64,000 bases of DNA, from NCBI GenBank assembly GCA_000513555.1, contig ALYD01000005.1, positions 83,781 to 147,780 of the forward strand, given 5' to 3'. Both the position numbers and the translations under genes were made by a program. The notes below the pieces were generated by a model, which saw only the letters and a list, made by a program, of their open reading frames with translations, was not told the origin of the DNA and ran no database searches. This stretch comes from Lachnospiraceae bacterium JC7 (GTDB taxonomy: Bacteria; Bacillota; Clostridia; Lachnospirales; Lachnospiraceae). Below, piece by piece: positions 25,911 through 35,599 of this stretch (its first letter is position 1; the number at the start of each line of letters is the position of its first letter).

Positions 25911-27182
25911 TTATGCGGGGAAAAACGGGAATGCTATAGGAAGTATGATCATGCTGACGATAGTAGCGATCACAATAAGCGGAAGTCCCGACTTCACATA
26001 ATCATTGAATCTGTATCCTCCGGCACCTACTACCATGGTATTTGCAGGCATTCCTATAGGTGTTGCGTATGCACATGAACCACCGATGACGCAGGCCATA
26101 AGCACTGCTCTCGGGTCCGCTCCCATGCCCTGGGCGATGGAGAGACAGATAGGTGCCATAAGTGCTGTGGTAGCTGTATTGGACATGAAGTTCGTCATGA
26201 TACAGCAAAGGATAAACACTACAAAAGTAAGGATATATGGTGACGGGTTTGCTCCGAGAGCTCCGATGACAGCATTGGCAATCATCTCACCAGCACCTGT
26301 CTTATCAAGCGCTTCGGCAAGAGAAAGTGTGCCACCGAAAAGGAAAATAGTTTTTAGATCGATAGCCTTAAGGGCATTGTTCTCTGAGATAACCCCTGTA
26401 AGGATCAAGAGCAGCGCTCCGATACAGCCGGTGATGCAAAGCTTGATGCCTATCTGATCTTCAAAGATCATTCCAAGCAGTGTTCCGATAAGTATGACCA
26501 GTGACAATGTCTTCTTCCACTGAGGTACGCCGCTGAAATCCTGTGCATCGTCAAAAATCGAATCGTCATTTGAAGTGTCGTGATTCGGAAGAAGCCTGTA
26601 TCCGACAGTTGCATAGAAAAGGATACCTGCAATCAGTATGGGAAGACCAACGATTCCATACTCAAAGAATCCGAATTTAAGTCCCAGCGGTTCAAGAGTT
26701 GACTGGGCAATCATGTTGCCGGGAGCACCGATAAGTGACAGGTTACCGCCCATGGCTGCTGCAAAAACCAGAGGCATAAGAAGTCTTGATCTTTTGAAAC
26801 CTGACTTTGCTGCGATACCGATGACTACGGGAATGAGAACTGCTGCGGTACCTGTATTTGAAAGAACTCCGCTCATGAGTCCTACGATCACCATGATAGC
26901 TATGATCAGCTGTTTCTCTGTCTTGGCGAATTTTGTTACGAGACCGCCGATCTCATTGGCCATTCCTGTTTCGAAAAGTGCTCCGCCTACGATGAACATG
27001 GCAACAAACAGGATGACATTTGAATTTATGAAACCTTTAAAAGCTGTGCTGACATCAAGTACCTTTGTGACCACAAGACCTACACAAACGATCATGGATG
27101 TCACCCCCAGTGGAATTTTTTCCGTCACGAACATGACTATGGCAAATGCCAAAAACAATATAGTTATTAACGCTGGACTCAT
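25911..27182 (-). CDS. DASS/SLC13-family dicarboxylate transporter
   Basis: This 423-residue polytopic protein shows paired motifs of the divalent anion:sodium symporter family: 'GVLSNTGTAAVLIPVVIGIA' and 'NFMSNTATTALMAPI', with 'GAPGNMIAQ' and 'PIGMPANTMV' after each. It should import a di- or tricarboxylate such as fumarate, malate, tartrate or succinate. A CGGAGGT site precedes the ATG. It is the first gene of the operon with the Fe-S hydratase subunits, which points to the hydratase substrate as its cargo. It differs from the shorter permease at 6.8 kb. Confidence 0.9.
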   Translation of the reverse strand: MSPALITILFLAFAIVMFVTEKIPLGVTSMIVCVGLVVTKVLDVSTAFKGFINSNVILFVAMFIVGGALFETGMANEIGGLVTKFAKTEKQLIIAIMVIVGLMSGVLSNTGTAAVLIPVVIGIAAKSGFKRSRLLMPLVFAAAMGGNLSLIGAPGNMIAQSTLEPLGLKFGFFEYGIVGLPILIAGILFYATVGYRLLPNHDTSNDDSIFDDAQDFSGVPQWKKTLSLVILIGTLLGMIFEDQIGIKLCITGCIGALLLILTGVISENNALKAIDLKTIFLFGGTLSLAEALDKTGAGEMIANAVIGALGANPSPYILTFVVFILCCIMTNFMSNTATTALMAPICLSIAQGMGADPRAVLMACVIGGSCAYATPIGMPANTMVVGAGGYRFNDYVKSGLPLIVIATIVSMIILPIAFPFFPA

Positions 27183-27662
27183 TTTTACCTCCGTTTTGGT
27201 CTTTCCATTCTCCTTCCGAATGGAAATCTTACCAAAGTGTTTTCTTCAGAACTTTGCTTAGATTCTATTGAAATCGTCCGGCCGGGTAATTTCATATCTT
27301 GTATGTTCATTATGGGGTATACACTTGTTTTTGTACATTTGAGGCTTCGAAGGCTGGTATAAGCAAAATTTAATCTGGCAAAATCCGGCATGCATTTTTG
27401 TGCACATTGCACATATTTCACAATGCTTATTCTACATCTGATTCAGCCATTCACTATTGAACTAACTCGCGGAAACAGGCTACTATATCTGAAACTGTAT
27501 TGATAAATTGATCATTTCCAGGATTGTAAATAAATGAAAGTTATGAAAATCCGTTCAAGTTTATAACCACATGAATAAAAGATACATTGGAATTCTGAGG
27601 AAAGAAGGTAAATACGGCTATCTCTAAGAGTACATTGCAGACCTTACGCCGTAACAGACTTT
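27183..27662. promoter_or_regulatory. Divergent control region of the permease-fumarase operon and the LysR gene
   Basis: This 480-base gap separates the operon start (minus) from the LysR gene (plus), the usual layout for LysR control. An exact inverted repeat TGTGCA-CAT-TGCACA at 27399-27413 contains a T-N11-A pattern and is the best candidate LysR box. AT-rich stretches on both sides could hold promoters, but no clear -35/-10 pair was found. No convincing coding frame is present. Confidence 0.45.
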
Positions 27663-28559
27663 ATGACACTGACACAACTCGAATATTTCTGCGCTGTATG
27701 CAGATATCACAGCATATCAAAAGCGGCTGAGGAACTTTTCGTTTCCCAGCCGGCTATATCAGTTGCTATACGAGAGCTTGAGAATGAATTTCATCTCAGG
27801 CTGCTTAATCATGCTAAAAACAAAATCTCTCCAACACAGGAGGGGATAGAATTCTATAAAAGAGCCGAGGTGATCCTCGGCCAGACTCAGGATATGTATA
27901 CTGACTTCTCACAGCTGGCTGAAAATACCAAGCCCATACGACTTGCCATACCGCCGCTCATGAGCACAGTATTCTTTCCAAGAATGATAGACGCTTTTCA
28001 TGAGTCATACAGTGACGTGCCTGTACAGCTTTATGAATATGGTTCAGTAAGAGCGAGGGCACTTCTCGACACCGGCGCCCTGGATATCGCTCTTGTAAAC
28101 ATGGATGTTTACAATCTTGAAAATTACAACAGTCAGGTTCTTATGGAGGACAGCCTGGTATATTGCGTTTCAAGAAACCATCACTATGCATCGGAAAAAG
28201 AGATTTCCATGGAAATGCTTAAGGACGAACGCATTATCCTGCTGAATACAGATTCGGTTCAGACCAAGCTTCTAAAGTCAAAGTTCAATTCACTCAAGCT
28301 TAAACCAAATATCATCATGTACTGCAGCCAGCTGGATACCACCCTGAATTTCCTTCGTGGAGGAGACTGCGGTGCCTTTCTGTACAGTGCTCTTGCAGTA
28401 AATCCGAGGGATTTTGTGAAGATCCATCTCTCTTCCAAAAACAGTTCCCAGTTCGGGCTCATATGGAAAACAGGAACCTTCATCCCTCAGAATACTTCGA
28501 AGTTCATCGAATTCGCAAAGAACTATGACATAGAACCGTTTTATGAACAGTCTTACTGA
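27663..28559 (+). CDS. LysR-family transcriptional regulator
   Basis: The N-terminal winged helix-turn-helix reads 'HSISKAAEELFVSQPAISV' (about 16-35), and the rest (about 88-298) is the substrate-binding fold that senses a small effector. The 298-residue length is normal. It is divergent from the DASS-fumarase operon and so probably activates it in response to a C4 acid. The ribosome site before the ATG is poor. Its last 14 or so codons and the 36 bases after them are duplicated at 17.8 kb next to the MATE gene, a sign of past rearrangement. Confidence 0.92.
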   Translation: MTLTQLEYFCAVCRYHSISKAAEELFVSQPAISVAIRELENEFHLRLLNHAKNKISPTQEGIEFYKRAEVILGQTQDMYTDFSQLAENTKPIRLAIPPLMSTVFFPRMIDAFHESYSDVPVQLYEYGSVRARALLDTGALDIALVNMDVYNLENYNSQVLMEDSLVYCVSRNHHYASEKEISMEMLKDERIILLNTDSVQTKLLKSKFNSLKLKPNIIMYCSQLDTTLNFLRGGDCGAFLYSALAVNPRDFVKIHLSSKNSSQFGLIWKTGTFIPQNTSKFIEFAKNYDIEPFYEQSY

Positions 28560-28561
28560 CC

Positions 28562-28595
28562 TTTAATCTGCCTCGGAGCTAAGTTCCGGCTTTAT
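28562..28595 (-). pseudogene. 3' remnant of a second MATE gene
   Basis: On the minus strand these bases read IKPELSSEAD and stop, against IKPELTSEAD and stop at the end of the intact MATE gene at 17.9 kb. The rest of the gene is gone. The remnant joins directly to a copy of the MATE leader at a shared GGCTTTATCGC, so the coding part was probably lost by recombination at short repeats. Confidence 0.85.
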
Positions 28596-28597
28596 CG

Positions 28598-28690
28598 CAA
28601 AAAAATGACACCCATAACCTTTATTCGGATTATGGATGTCATTACCGTGGCCCGGTCCATAGCTCGACCAGACCCTACTGTTTTTTCAAT
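28598..28690 (-). ncRNA. Orphan guanidine-IV (mepA)-like riboswitch leader
   Basis: This is a diverged copy of the MATE leader at 19.4-19.5 kb. The ACAGTAGGG and CCACGGTAA blocks are kept. The nine-pair hairpin is retained with changes on both sides (GGTCTGGTC paired with GACCGGGCC). The terminator is retained as GACATCC paired with GGGTGTC plus seven T residues. The promoter also survives. The MATE coding region is deleted, so read-through would run antisense into the LysR 3' end. It may be a relic or a small regulatory RNA. Confidence 0.75.
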
Positions 28691-28699
28691 TGTTGACCC

Positions 28700-28728
28700 C
28701 TTATATGAAACAGGTTTAAAAATGTCAA
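28700..28728 (-). promoter_or_regulatory. Promoter of the orphan riboswitch
   Basis: On the minus strand a perfect TTGACA (28723-28728) and TATAAG (28700-28705) are spaced by 17 bases, the same arrangement as at the MATE locus with one change in the -10. Confidence 0.8.
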
Positions 28729-28783
28729 CTATATGGGATTTCGATATTCAAATCACTCTGCTGCATTCTTCGCAGTTTTTTAA

Positions 28784-28809
28784 CTGAAAGCTCATCACCA
28801 TATCTCGAT
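28784..28809. repeat. 26-bp remnant shared with the ATPase pseudogene 3' end
   Basis: This segment matches 23140-23165 with one mismatch. Both copies span the IEIW end codons of the ATPase family on the minus strand. Here nothing else of that gene remains, so it is another scar at this rearranged site. Confidence 0.7.
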
Positions 28810-28813
28810 GCTT

Positions 28814-29707
28814 TTATTCTTTTTCCAACGTATATTCGTTTTCGTAGCCTTCATCCACACACTCAAGTGTCATCACCTCGTCCATGACAGATACAAGAAA
28901 GCTTGCGTCTCTTACCTTGCCGCTGTCGAAATTCAGCTTAAGCAAATCCTCTTTCAAAGTGAAACTGAACTTATATGTGTGCTCCGGAAGCACCAGTGCA
29001 CCCTTTCCGTTTTCATCAAAACGATAGGAGGTCACACTGTCTATCTTCCAGGTACCTGCTATATCTTCGGCTGTAAGATATTCAGAAATCTTTACTGTAA
29101 CTTCTTTTTTTACAGCCTCCTGCATCTGCTGTTTTATTTCTTCTGATGCCTTAATTGCTGCTTCTTCTGTAAGCTCCGTTTCAGCCGCTTCAGTTTCCGG
29201 CTCTTCCTTTACTTCTGAGTCCGTATCTGAAACATCCTTTAACGCATCATCCGATGAGTCTGTTTCATCAATGGTTTTTTCAGTCTCATCCTTCGATCTA
29301 TGTTCTGACTCTGATTGTTCAATCTCTGTCTCATCGTCCGGCTTCTCATCAGATCCCTTCTCGGCCGATTCACCGTTTTCATCATCCTGAGGATCCGTCA
29401 CGCCGCTGTCTGAGGAATCATCCGGGTCGTCGGATAATTCCTCCTTATGTTCCTCGAGTTCCCTGTCGCTCACGTCTTCGACATCCTTCCCCTCACTGTT
29501 CTCTCCATAAGAATGGTCATTCTGTGAATCATCCTTCAGGCCCTCACTATCCTTTTCCATAGCATCATTATCAGGGCTTTCGCCATTTGAACTCTGTTCC
29601 TCTACCAAAACTTCCTTCTCAACGGCCAGACTTGTGAACACCGTCGTTGATGTAATGATGAGGCCAGTCGCGGCCACTAGACCGAAGCGTTTTATCTGTT
29701 TAATCAT
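28814..29707 (-). CDS. Secreted protein with long acidic low-complexity region
   Basis: A signal peptide (about 1-28, ending 'FTSLAVEK') is followed by a 160-residue stretch of Asp, Glu and Ser (about 30-195) that must be disordered and highly negative. A C-terminal domain (about 210-297) begins 'IAGTWKIDSVTSYRFDENGK', a small beta-barrel or lipocalin-like pattern common in clostridial lipoproteins. There is no lipobox Cys or sorting signal. An AGGGAGAGTAT site precedes the ATG. The gene begins 28 bases after the giant surface-protein gene, so it is probably the second gene of that operon. The acidic spacer may hold calcium or bridge the wall. Function unknown. Confidence 0.78.
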   Translation of the reverse strand: MIKQIKRFGLVAATGLIITSTTVFTSLAVEKEVLVEEQSSNGESPDNDAMEKDSEGLKDDSQNDHSYGENSEGKDVEDVSDRELEEHKEELSDDPDDSSDSGVTDPQDDENGESAEKGSDEKPDDETEIEQSESEHRSKDETEKTIDETDSSDDALKDVSDTDSEVKEEPETEAAETELTEEAAIKASEEIKQQMQEAVKKEVTVKISEYLTAEDIAGTWKIDSVTSYRFDENGKGALVLPEHTYKFSFTLKEDLLKLNFDSGKVRDASFLVSVMDEVMTLECVDEGYENEYTLEKE

Positions 29708-29734
29708 ATACTCTCCCTATGCTATTACAAACAT

Positions 29735-32700
29735 TTAACTTTTTTTCTTTCCGTCCCAGACGCCGTCTTCGCCTACCAGGAATCCGTCAGGTGTCTTTCC
29801 GCCTTTCAGCATATTTCCATGTTCTTTCCCGAAGCAGTACCATTTACCGTCTATATACTTCCAGCCTGTGGCCATGCGTCCCATCCAGCCATCTGAATCC
29901 GGGATAAGATAGTATATCTGATTGTTCCAGGTGATCCATCCTGTGGCCATACCACCGTCTGCGCCAAAGAAGTACCAGCTTCTGACACCGTCGTACTCAA
30001 GGTTCATCCATTTATTCTGTGCCATACTTCCATCGGATTTGATGTACACCCAGACACCATTTATGAATTTCCATGTGCCGCCGATATCACTGAGTTCTTC
30101 GGTATTGGATTCAGGTTTCTCTGATATCTGTCTTGTGGCACCGAGAACCATGGTGTCTGAATTGAGGATACCTGATCCTGAACCTCCACTTCCGGATCCG
30201 CCGGTTCCACCGCTTCTTCTGCCACTTCCACCATTGCCCCCGCCTGTACTTCCGCTGCTGTTTCCGCTATCGTCACTGTCATCGCTGCTGTCCTCATCAT
30301 CGTAGTAGTAGGATACCTGCTTCTTTGGAATGGTCTCAGTCTTTGTATGACTTGAATCACGAAGACATGTAAAGGTCCTTATTCCTGTACTTGTGGATGT
30401 AGGTTCCTTAGTAACTTTACCTCTATCCCACTTATGACCCAGCGGGTCTATGATAACTGATTTTTTATCAGTTATCTCTACAAGCCCTGATGCATCCTCG
30501 AACCACTTGTCACAGCCATCCTCAGTGCATTTGTAGTAAGCTTTGTTTCCCTCTGTCTCACATCCGGGCTCTGTTCTTTCAACCAGCTCCAGATGATGTT
30601 TATGTTTCTCTGTCGTTTTCCACTGAGCGTAAAGTTTGATATCCTCACCGGGACTTATCTCTGCGCCGTCTTCATATCCTTCACCGGAACCGTCAGCCTT
30701 TGTGTTCCATCCGCTGAAGCTTTTATTATTCCTTGTGAATGTATTGGCATTAAGCTTTACAGAAGAGCCATCGCTCACTTTCTGCTCCTTCATAGTGCCA
30801 TTTCCACCGTTTGAATCATAACTGATCGTCCATATTTCAAGCTTCTTTTCAGTGATCTCAAGAACACCTGTCTCATATTCCACTGTATAGTTGCCCTGAA
30901 CCTCTTCTCCTTCCGGAGTTATGATATAGGTTCCTTTTTTCTCACCTTCCTCTCTGGAAAGTGAATACTTTACGATATCACTTCCCACAAGTCCTTTTAC
31001 AGTGGCTGTAAGCTCCGGTACACCTTCACCTTCTGAGATGGTAATGTCATCTGCCTTAACAGTTACTGCTTTCCTATCTACAGTCAACTTGTAGCTGGCA
31101 TCGGCATCAAAATAATCATCATTCTCTTCTGCTATTGCAGTGATAGTAAGCGGTGAATCACTCGCTTTTAATATATGTACCTTTCCGTTATCATCCACAG
31201 TGGCCACAGTTTCATCGCTGCTCTTATAAGTCAATACTCCCATACCGTCGCTGTGATTTACCGAAATGGTGAAGTCCTCATCACCGTAGGTCTTTGTCAC
31301 TTCTTCCTTTTCGAATGTGAATTCTCCCACAGGTTTGAACAAAGGAGTGACAGTTACTTTAAGCGTATAATCCTCATAAATGTCTGCATCCTTCACTAAA
31401 ACGGTAAAGGTCTTTGTTTCATCGGAAGCCCAATCCTCTTCAGTCCAGCTCCCGGAAGCCGTGAGCACCAGACCATCATCGCTGTTTACAGTAAAGAACT
31501 CCTCGTTTTTATTATCAACATCACCATATACTGCCCCATCAGGAAGCGTATAGCTTACAGTCGCAGTCTTTCCCTCTTTTGCCCAAATGGAACAGGTTGC
31601 TTCCTTCAGATCGTCAGGTATATTACCCTGCCTTGTTATACTTGCAGTAGTTTTATCCTGCTGACCTTCATTTGCCAGCACATAGTTTCCGGCATCTTTA
31701 CCACCGAGAGACAGTCCACTGATTGTAACAGTCTTGTCCTTTCCAACATTTATGCTGTCAAACGTTCCTGTTCCGCTGATCTCAAGTTTATCTCCCTTGC
31801 AGATGCCATCAAAGCTGACTTTGGTATATACCAGTTTTGCATCAGTAGTACCGTCATAGGCTTTGCTTTCAGCAATGATTCCGCTGACCTTAACTTCCTT
31901 TTGTGTAATTTCGGCATTAACACTCTTCGGTTGGTAAAGTACATAGTTATCTACAGCATTCTTCGAAAGAGAATATCCGCTGAAAACAACCTTTTTGTTT
32001 TTCCCTGCGTTTTTATCTACAAAATTTGCTTTTCCGGCCGAAAAACTCACAGCATCTTCTTTCAATTTACTGTCAGCGTTTTCATCACCGGTGATAACCT
32101 CAGAATTCTCGATGTCGTATTTCTTAATAGCCGGTGTGCCAGTGACAGTTGCAGCTGTACCGCCATCGTATACCTTATCGGAAACGGACAGTCCTGCTAC
32201 AGTAACAGGCATCCTGTTGACTTTCAGTTCAAGCTCTGTCTTTCCCGCTGAGGAATCTGAAGCATAGCTTACTGTGATCTTGACAGCCTTATCACTTGCC
32301 TTCAGTATCGTAACGGATGTAGTCCCTTCACTTCCTGTAGTGATCTTTGCCACCGTTTCGTCACTGCTTTCCCATGTCCACTTACTGTTTGTTCCCTGCT
32401 TTTTAACCTGTGCTGTAAGAGTGAAATCATTATCTCCGTAAGTCTTCTCAAGCCTGGTTCCCTCTTTGATGCTTACACCGGCATCAGGCAGATCATCAAT
32501 CACGCCCTCCACTGTCACATCCTTTTCAGGCATCGTAAAGCTGTAAACATCATCACTTATTTTTTTGATTTCAAGCTCGAGTGGCTTCTTGTCTATATCG
32601 TAACAGATGATCTTTTTAAGTTTCCTGCCGAATGCCTGTGTCATCTTTATTTCAACGATGCTTCCTGCTTTATAATAGCAGCCCTCATCGTCACCACTAT

Positions 32701-35599
32701 TGATAAAGAAGCTTCCGTCTTGTCCCTTTATAAAGAACTCATCAGTATCCGCCTCGGTGTAGGATGCGACAGCTTCAAGGTCTTTCCCAAGCTTCACACG
32801 GTAAATCCTCTTTACATCACCTCTTCCGTCACCGATTCCGGAAAGTGCTGTTTCGGATCCATCATAGAAAAAGCAATTGTTTACAGTTGAAGTAAAACGA
32901 GACTCAACCCATCCGCCTATTGCTCCTTTTTTTGCTTTGGGCAAAGTGACATTCGCATCGATGACTACGCAGTTTTCAACAGTAGAAGCGGAGATTCTTC
33001 CCACAAGACCACCGGCAGATGCATCATCAGATGTATGTGAATTTGATACATTCGGTCTTAGAAGGCGCACATTTTTTACTTCTCCAAAATAAACCAATCC
33101 AAAAAGACCTTCATCATTCATACCACCACTTACAACCATCCCTCTGATCGTATGGTTTCTTCCATCATATTTCCCACGGAAATTTTGTTTATCACCTATA
33201 GAGTTAAACGGTTTATTTTCCAGGTCAATATCTGCTGTCTGAACAAATGACTTACCGTCGCAGGTTTCAACAGAGTCATAGTACTTTGCCAGTTTGACGT
33301 AAGCAGAAAGTGCGCGCAAATCATCGGCATTCTCTATGAGATATTCACCATTTTCATTTATTTTGAAAAAGTGATCTCCAAGCATATCTCCACTTTTTTG
33401 TACTTCATATTCTATAGTGAGAGATCCGCCATATTTTTTTCCGACTCCCTGCACAGTCAGTGAATACTTTCCCGCTTCAGCCTCAGTTTCCGTCCAGGTA
33501 ACAGTGTAGTCTGTACCCTTTGTCAAAGTCGTACCGGCAAATTTAACTTCCGGTTCAGGATGAACAGGGGCATCGGAAAGCTGATAGGCTTTCTTCAATC
33601 CCTCAACATCACATAAACCATAATATTTCTCACCGTCGGATGCTTCAATGATAGAATATACTGCATTTCCATCAGCCGGAGCCGCTTCATCCACCTTTAT
33701 ACCCTGCTCTTTACCCAGAGCTGTAACATAGTAAGCACCGTTAAATTCAGTATTGTCACCACTGGCATTGCAATTGAATGTGCAGCTGCCAGCTTCACCT
33801 ATATTAAGTTTTGACGGAGCAAACAGACAATTCGTATAACTGATTTTTCCGGCGTTTCCGCCCACAAAGCCACCGCAGCTGCCAGTGTCAATATTGCCTG
33901 AAATCTCACCCTTGAAATCACAATTTTTAAAAGTGAGTCGACCGCTTTCATTAACACCTACAAAACCGCCATGTGCAGCATCTCCACTGACAGTACCGTT
34001 AATAGAAACCGTACTGTGACAGTTATTGATCTTTGTATCTCCGCTGGTATGTGCAGCGATACTTGCCCCGTATTTCGATGATGTTTCTATACTTCCACTT
34101 ACGGTAAGATTCTCTATAGCCGCACCATCAAGATAGTTAAATGGAGCGCAGTTTTCTGTTTCGGAATTTAACTCAAGCTTTAGTGTATTGCCACCGCCAA
34201 GAAAGGTTCCGCTGAACTTGTTGTCGGAATCTCCCGCACTCTCAGTAATTTTTATTCCGGAAGTCAGCTTGACATATTTATCCTTGTAGCTATTGCCTTT
34301 ATTCACCCGAGCGGCAAATATACGCCACTCGGCATCGCTGCTTATAATATAAGGAGAATTTTTGGTTCCCTCTCCTCTGAGACTACCAAGCACATCAAAT
34401 GATGTACTGGTGCTTCCGGAATAGTCACCCATTCCGGTTACGATCAAAGTATAGGTTCCTGCCGATGTTATTCTGCTAACAGGATTACCAACTGCATCCT
34501 TTACATTTACTGTACAGTCCTTATCCTTTACCAGAGATTCGCCATCAAATTTAACGCCAAAATCCGGCAGTTCCATGGAGGAACCTTTCATTTCAAAAAG
34601 GTGTTCTGCGGAGACTTCCCCAACACCCCAATAGTAATGTCCCTGATCATAAGAACGCTGAGTCTTTTTTAATATCTTATCGGAAGGCTTTTCATCCTCT
34701 TTATAGACGCGGGTTCCCTGATCATTCCCGGACCTGCTATCAGACCAATATCTATAGGCACGTGTCAGAGTTGCCCCATAACCAAAAGAAAAGATATCAC
34801 AATACGGGTGAATGATCTCTTTCGGCGCGAACAGACAATCTGTAATGTTAACAGATGCATTCTTACCCATGTTGCCAACAAAACCGGCGCCACCGTAACT
34901 CTCGCCGGAATTCGTTTTTAGCGAGCCGTCAAAAATGCAATTTTCAATATTCACACTGCCCGAATCAGCACTTCCCACAATACCGCCGATATGATAACAA
35001 CCTATGTTATTTTTTTCAGTCCCCGTTATGGATATGCTGCTTGTGCAGTCCTGTATGGTGACTTCACCCTTGGATTGTCCTACGATGCCTCCGATATACA
35101 TTTTACTATCGACCATACTGATCTCACCGTCAACCCTAAGATTACGGATTTCTGCTCCGTCGACATGCATGAAAGGTGCCATATATTGGGCTGAATAATA
35201 ATCTTTGAAAGTCAGCGTGTGATGATCACCGTCAAACTTACCACAGAATGGTCGTGAAGGATCCGAACCAACCGTCCACATCCAAATATCCCAATATAAA
35301 CTCGTACCTGTTTTTGGATCAAGTACAACTGTAATGTCGTTCGCCAGTTTATAGGATTTATCTTTATATTTAATATATTGCTCACCGTTTATCAGTTCTG
35401 CAAAATTTCCCCAGTCTTCTGAACTTGTGATCAGGTATGGACTTTCTTCGTCACCTTTTCCTTTCAGCGGACAATCTTCATTATCTGCCCTGGATATCAT
35501 AACACTTCCCGGAACCGGCACTGCTCCAAGCACCATGGCAAATACCATAATGAACGTTAAAATGCTTTTCAGTGATAGTCTGGTCTGTTTCTTCTGCAT
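29735..35599 (-). CDS. Giant modular surface protein with GLUG-like, Ig-like, InlB-type and wall-binding repeats
   Basis: I start it at the ATG at 35599, which has GAGGGG seven bases upstream, not 45 bases earlier where no site exists. This gives 1954 residues. In order: a signal peptide (about 1-38); three beta-helix regions with GLUG-like repeats such as 'IGGIVGQSKGEVTIQDC' (about 45-960); a set of Ig-like repeats with 'DKVYDGGTAATVTG' and 'SKAYDGTTDAKLVY' units (about 1060-1500); an InlB B-type repeat 'WTISYDSNGGNGTMK...' (about 1600); a Gly/Ser linker; and six or so choline-binding-like wall repeats ('GWKYIDGKWYCFGKE') at the C-terminus. It is probably an adhesin tethered to wall polymers by those repeats, with no LPxTG. 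Ligand unknown. Confidence 0.88.
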   Translation of the reverse strand: MQKKQTRLSLKSILTFIMVFAMVLGAVPVPGSVMISRADNEDCPLKGKGDEESPYLITSSEDWGNFAELINGEQYIKYKDKSYKLANDITVVLDPKTGTSLYWDIWMWTVGSDPSRPFCGKFDGDHHTLTFKDYYSAQYMAPFMHVDGAEIRNLRVDGEISMVDSKMYIGGIVGQSKGEVTIQDCTSSISITGTEKNNIGCYHIGGIVGSADSGSVNIENCIFDGSLKTNSGESYGGAGFVGNMGKNASVNITDCLFAPKEIIHPYCDIFSFGYGATLTRAYRYWSDSRSGNDQGTRVYKEDEKPSDKILKKTQRSYDQGHYYWGVGEVSAEHLFEMKGSSMELPDFGVKFDGESLVKDKDCTVNVKDAVGNPVSRITSAGTYTLIVTGMGDYSGSTSTSFDVLGSLRGEGTKNSPYIISSDAEWRIFAARVNKGNSYKDKYVKLTSGIKITESAGDSDNKFSGTFLGGGNTLKLELNSETENCAPFNYLDGAAIENLTVSGSIETSSKYGASIAAHTSGDTKINNCHSTVSINGTVSGDAAHGGFVGVNESGRLTFKNCDFKGEISGNIDTGSCGGFVGGNAGKISYTNCLFAPSKLNIGEAGSCTFNCNASGDNTEFNGAYYVTALGKEQGIKVDEAAPADGNAVYSIIEASDGEKYYGLCDVEGLKKAYQLSDAPVHPEPEVKFAGTTLTKGTDYTVTWTETEAEAGKYSLTVQGVGKKYGGSLTIEYEVQKSGDMLGDHFFKINENGEYLIENADDLRALSAYVKLAKYYDSVETCDGKSFVQTADIDLENKPFNSIGDKQNFRGKYDGRNHTIRGMVVSGGMNDEGLFGLVYFGEVKNVRLLRPNVSNSHTSDDASAGGLVGRISASTVENCVVIDANVTLPKAKKGAIGGWVESRFTSTVNNCFFYDGSETALSGIGDGRGDVKRIYRVKLGKDLEAVASYTEADTDEFFIKGQDGSFFINSGDDEGCYYKAGSIVEIKMTQAFGRKLKKIICYDIDKKPLELEIKKISDDVYSFTMPEKDVTVEGVIDDLPDAGVSIKEGTRLEKTYGDNDFTLTAQVKKQGTNSKWTWESSDETVAKITTGSEGTTSVTILKASDKAVKITVSYASDSSAGKTELELKVNRMPVTVAGLSVSDKVYDGGTAATVTGTPAIKKYDIENSEVITGDENADSKLKEDAVSFSAGKANFVDKNAGKNKKVVFSGYSLSKNAVDNYVLYQPKSVNAEITQKEVKVSGIIAESKAYDGTTDAKLVYTKVSFDGICKGDKLEISGTGTFDSINVGKDKTVTISGLSLGGKDAGNYVLANEGQQDKTTASITRQGNIPDDLKEATCSIWAKEGKTATVSYTLPDGAVYGDVDNKNEEFFTVNSDDGLVLTASGSWTEEDWASDETKTFTVLVKDADIYEDYTLKVTVTPLFKPVGEFTFEKEEVTKTYGDEDFTISVNHSDGMGVLTYKSSDETVATVDDNGKVHILKASDSPLTITAIAEENDDYFDADASYKLTVDRKAVTVKADDITISEGEGVPELTATVKGLVGSDIVKYSLSREEGEKKGTYIITPEGEEVQGNYTVEYETGVLEITEKKLEIWTISYDSNGGNGTMKEQKVSDGSSVKLNANTFTRNNKSFSGWNTKADGSGEGYEDGAEISPGEDIKLYAQWKTTEKHKHHLELVERTEPGCETEGNKAYYKCTEDGCDKWFEDASGLVEITDKKSVIIDPLGHKWDRGKVTKEPTSTSTGIRTFTCLRDSSHTKTETIPKKQVSYYYDDEDSSDDSDDSGNSSGSTGGGNGGSGRRSGGTGGSGSGGSGSGILNSDTMVLGATRQISEKPESNTEELSDIGGTWKFINGVWVYIKSDGSMAQNKWMNLEYDGVRSWYFFGADGGMATGWITWNNQIYYLIPDSDGWMGRMATGWKYIDGKWYCFGKEHGNMLKGGKTPDGFLVGEDGVWDGKKKS

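Noticed and set aside
26638..27261. 207-residue open frame antisense to the DASS permease
   Set aside because: It mirrors a well-supported membrane-protein gene and shows only Met/Pro/Ile-rich shadow sequence.
30061..30360. Frames of about 100-127 residues on both strands in the Gly/Ser linker region of the giant surface gene
   Set aside because: They are alternate-frame reads of low-complexity coding DNA.
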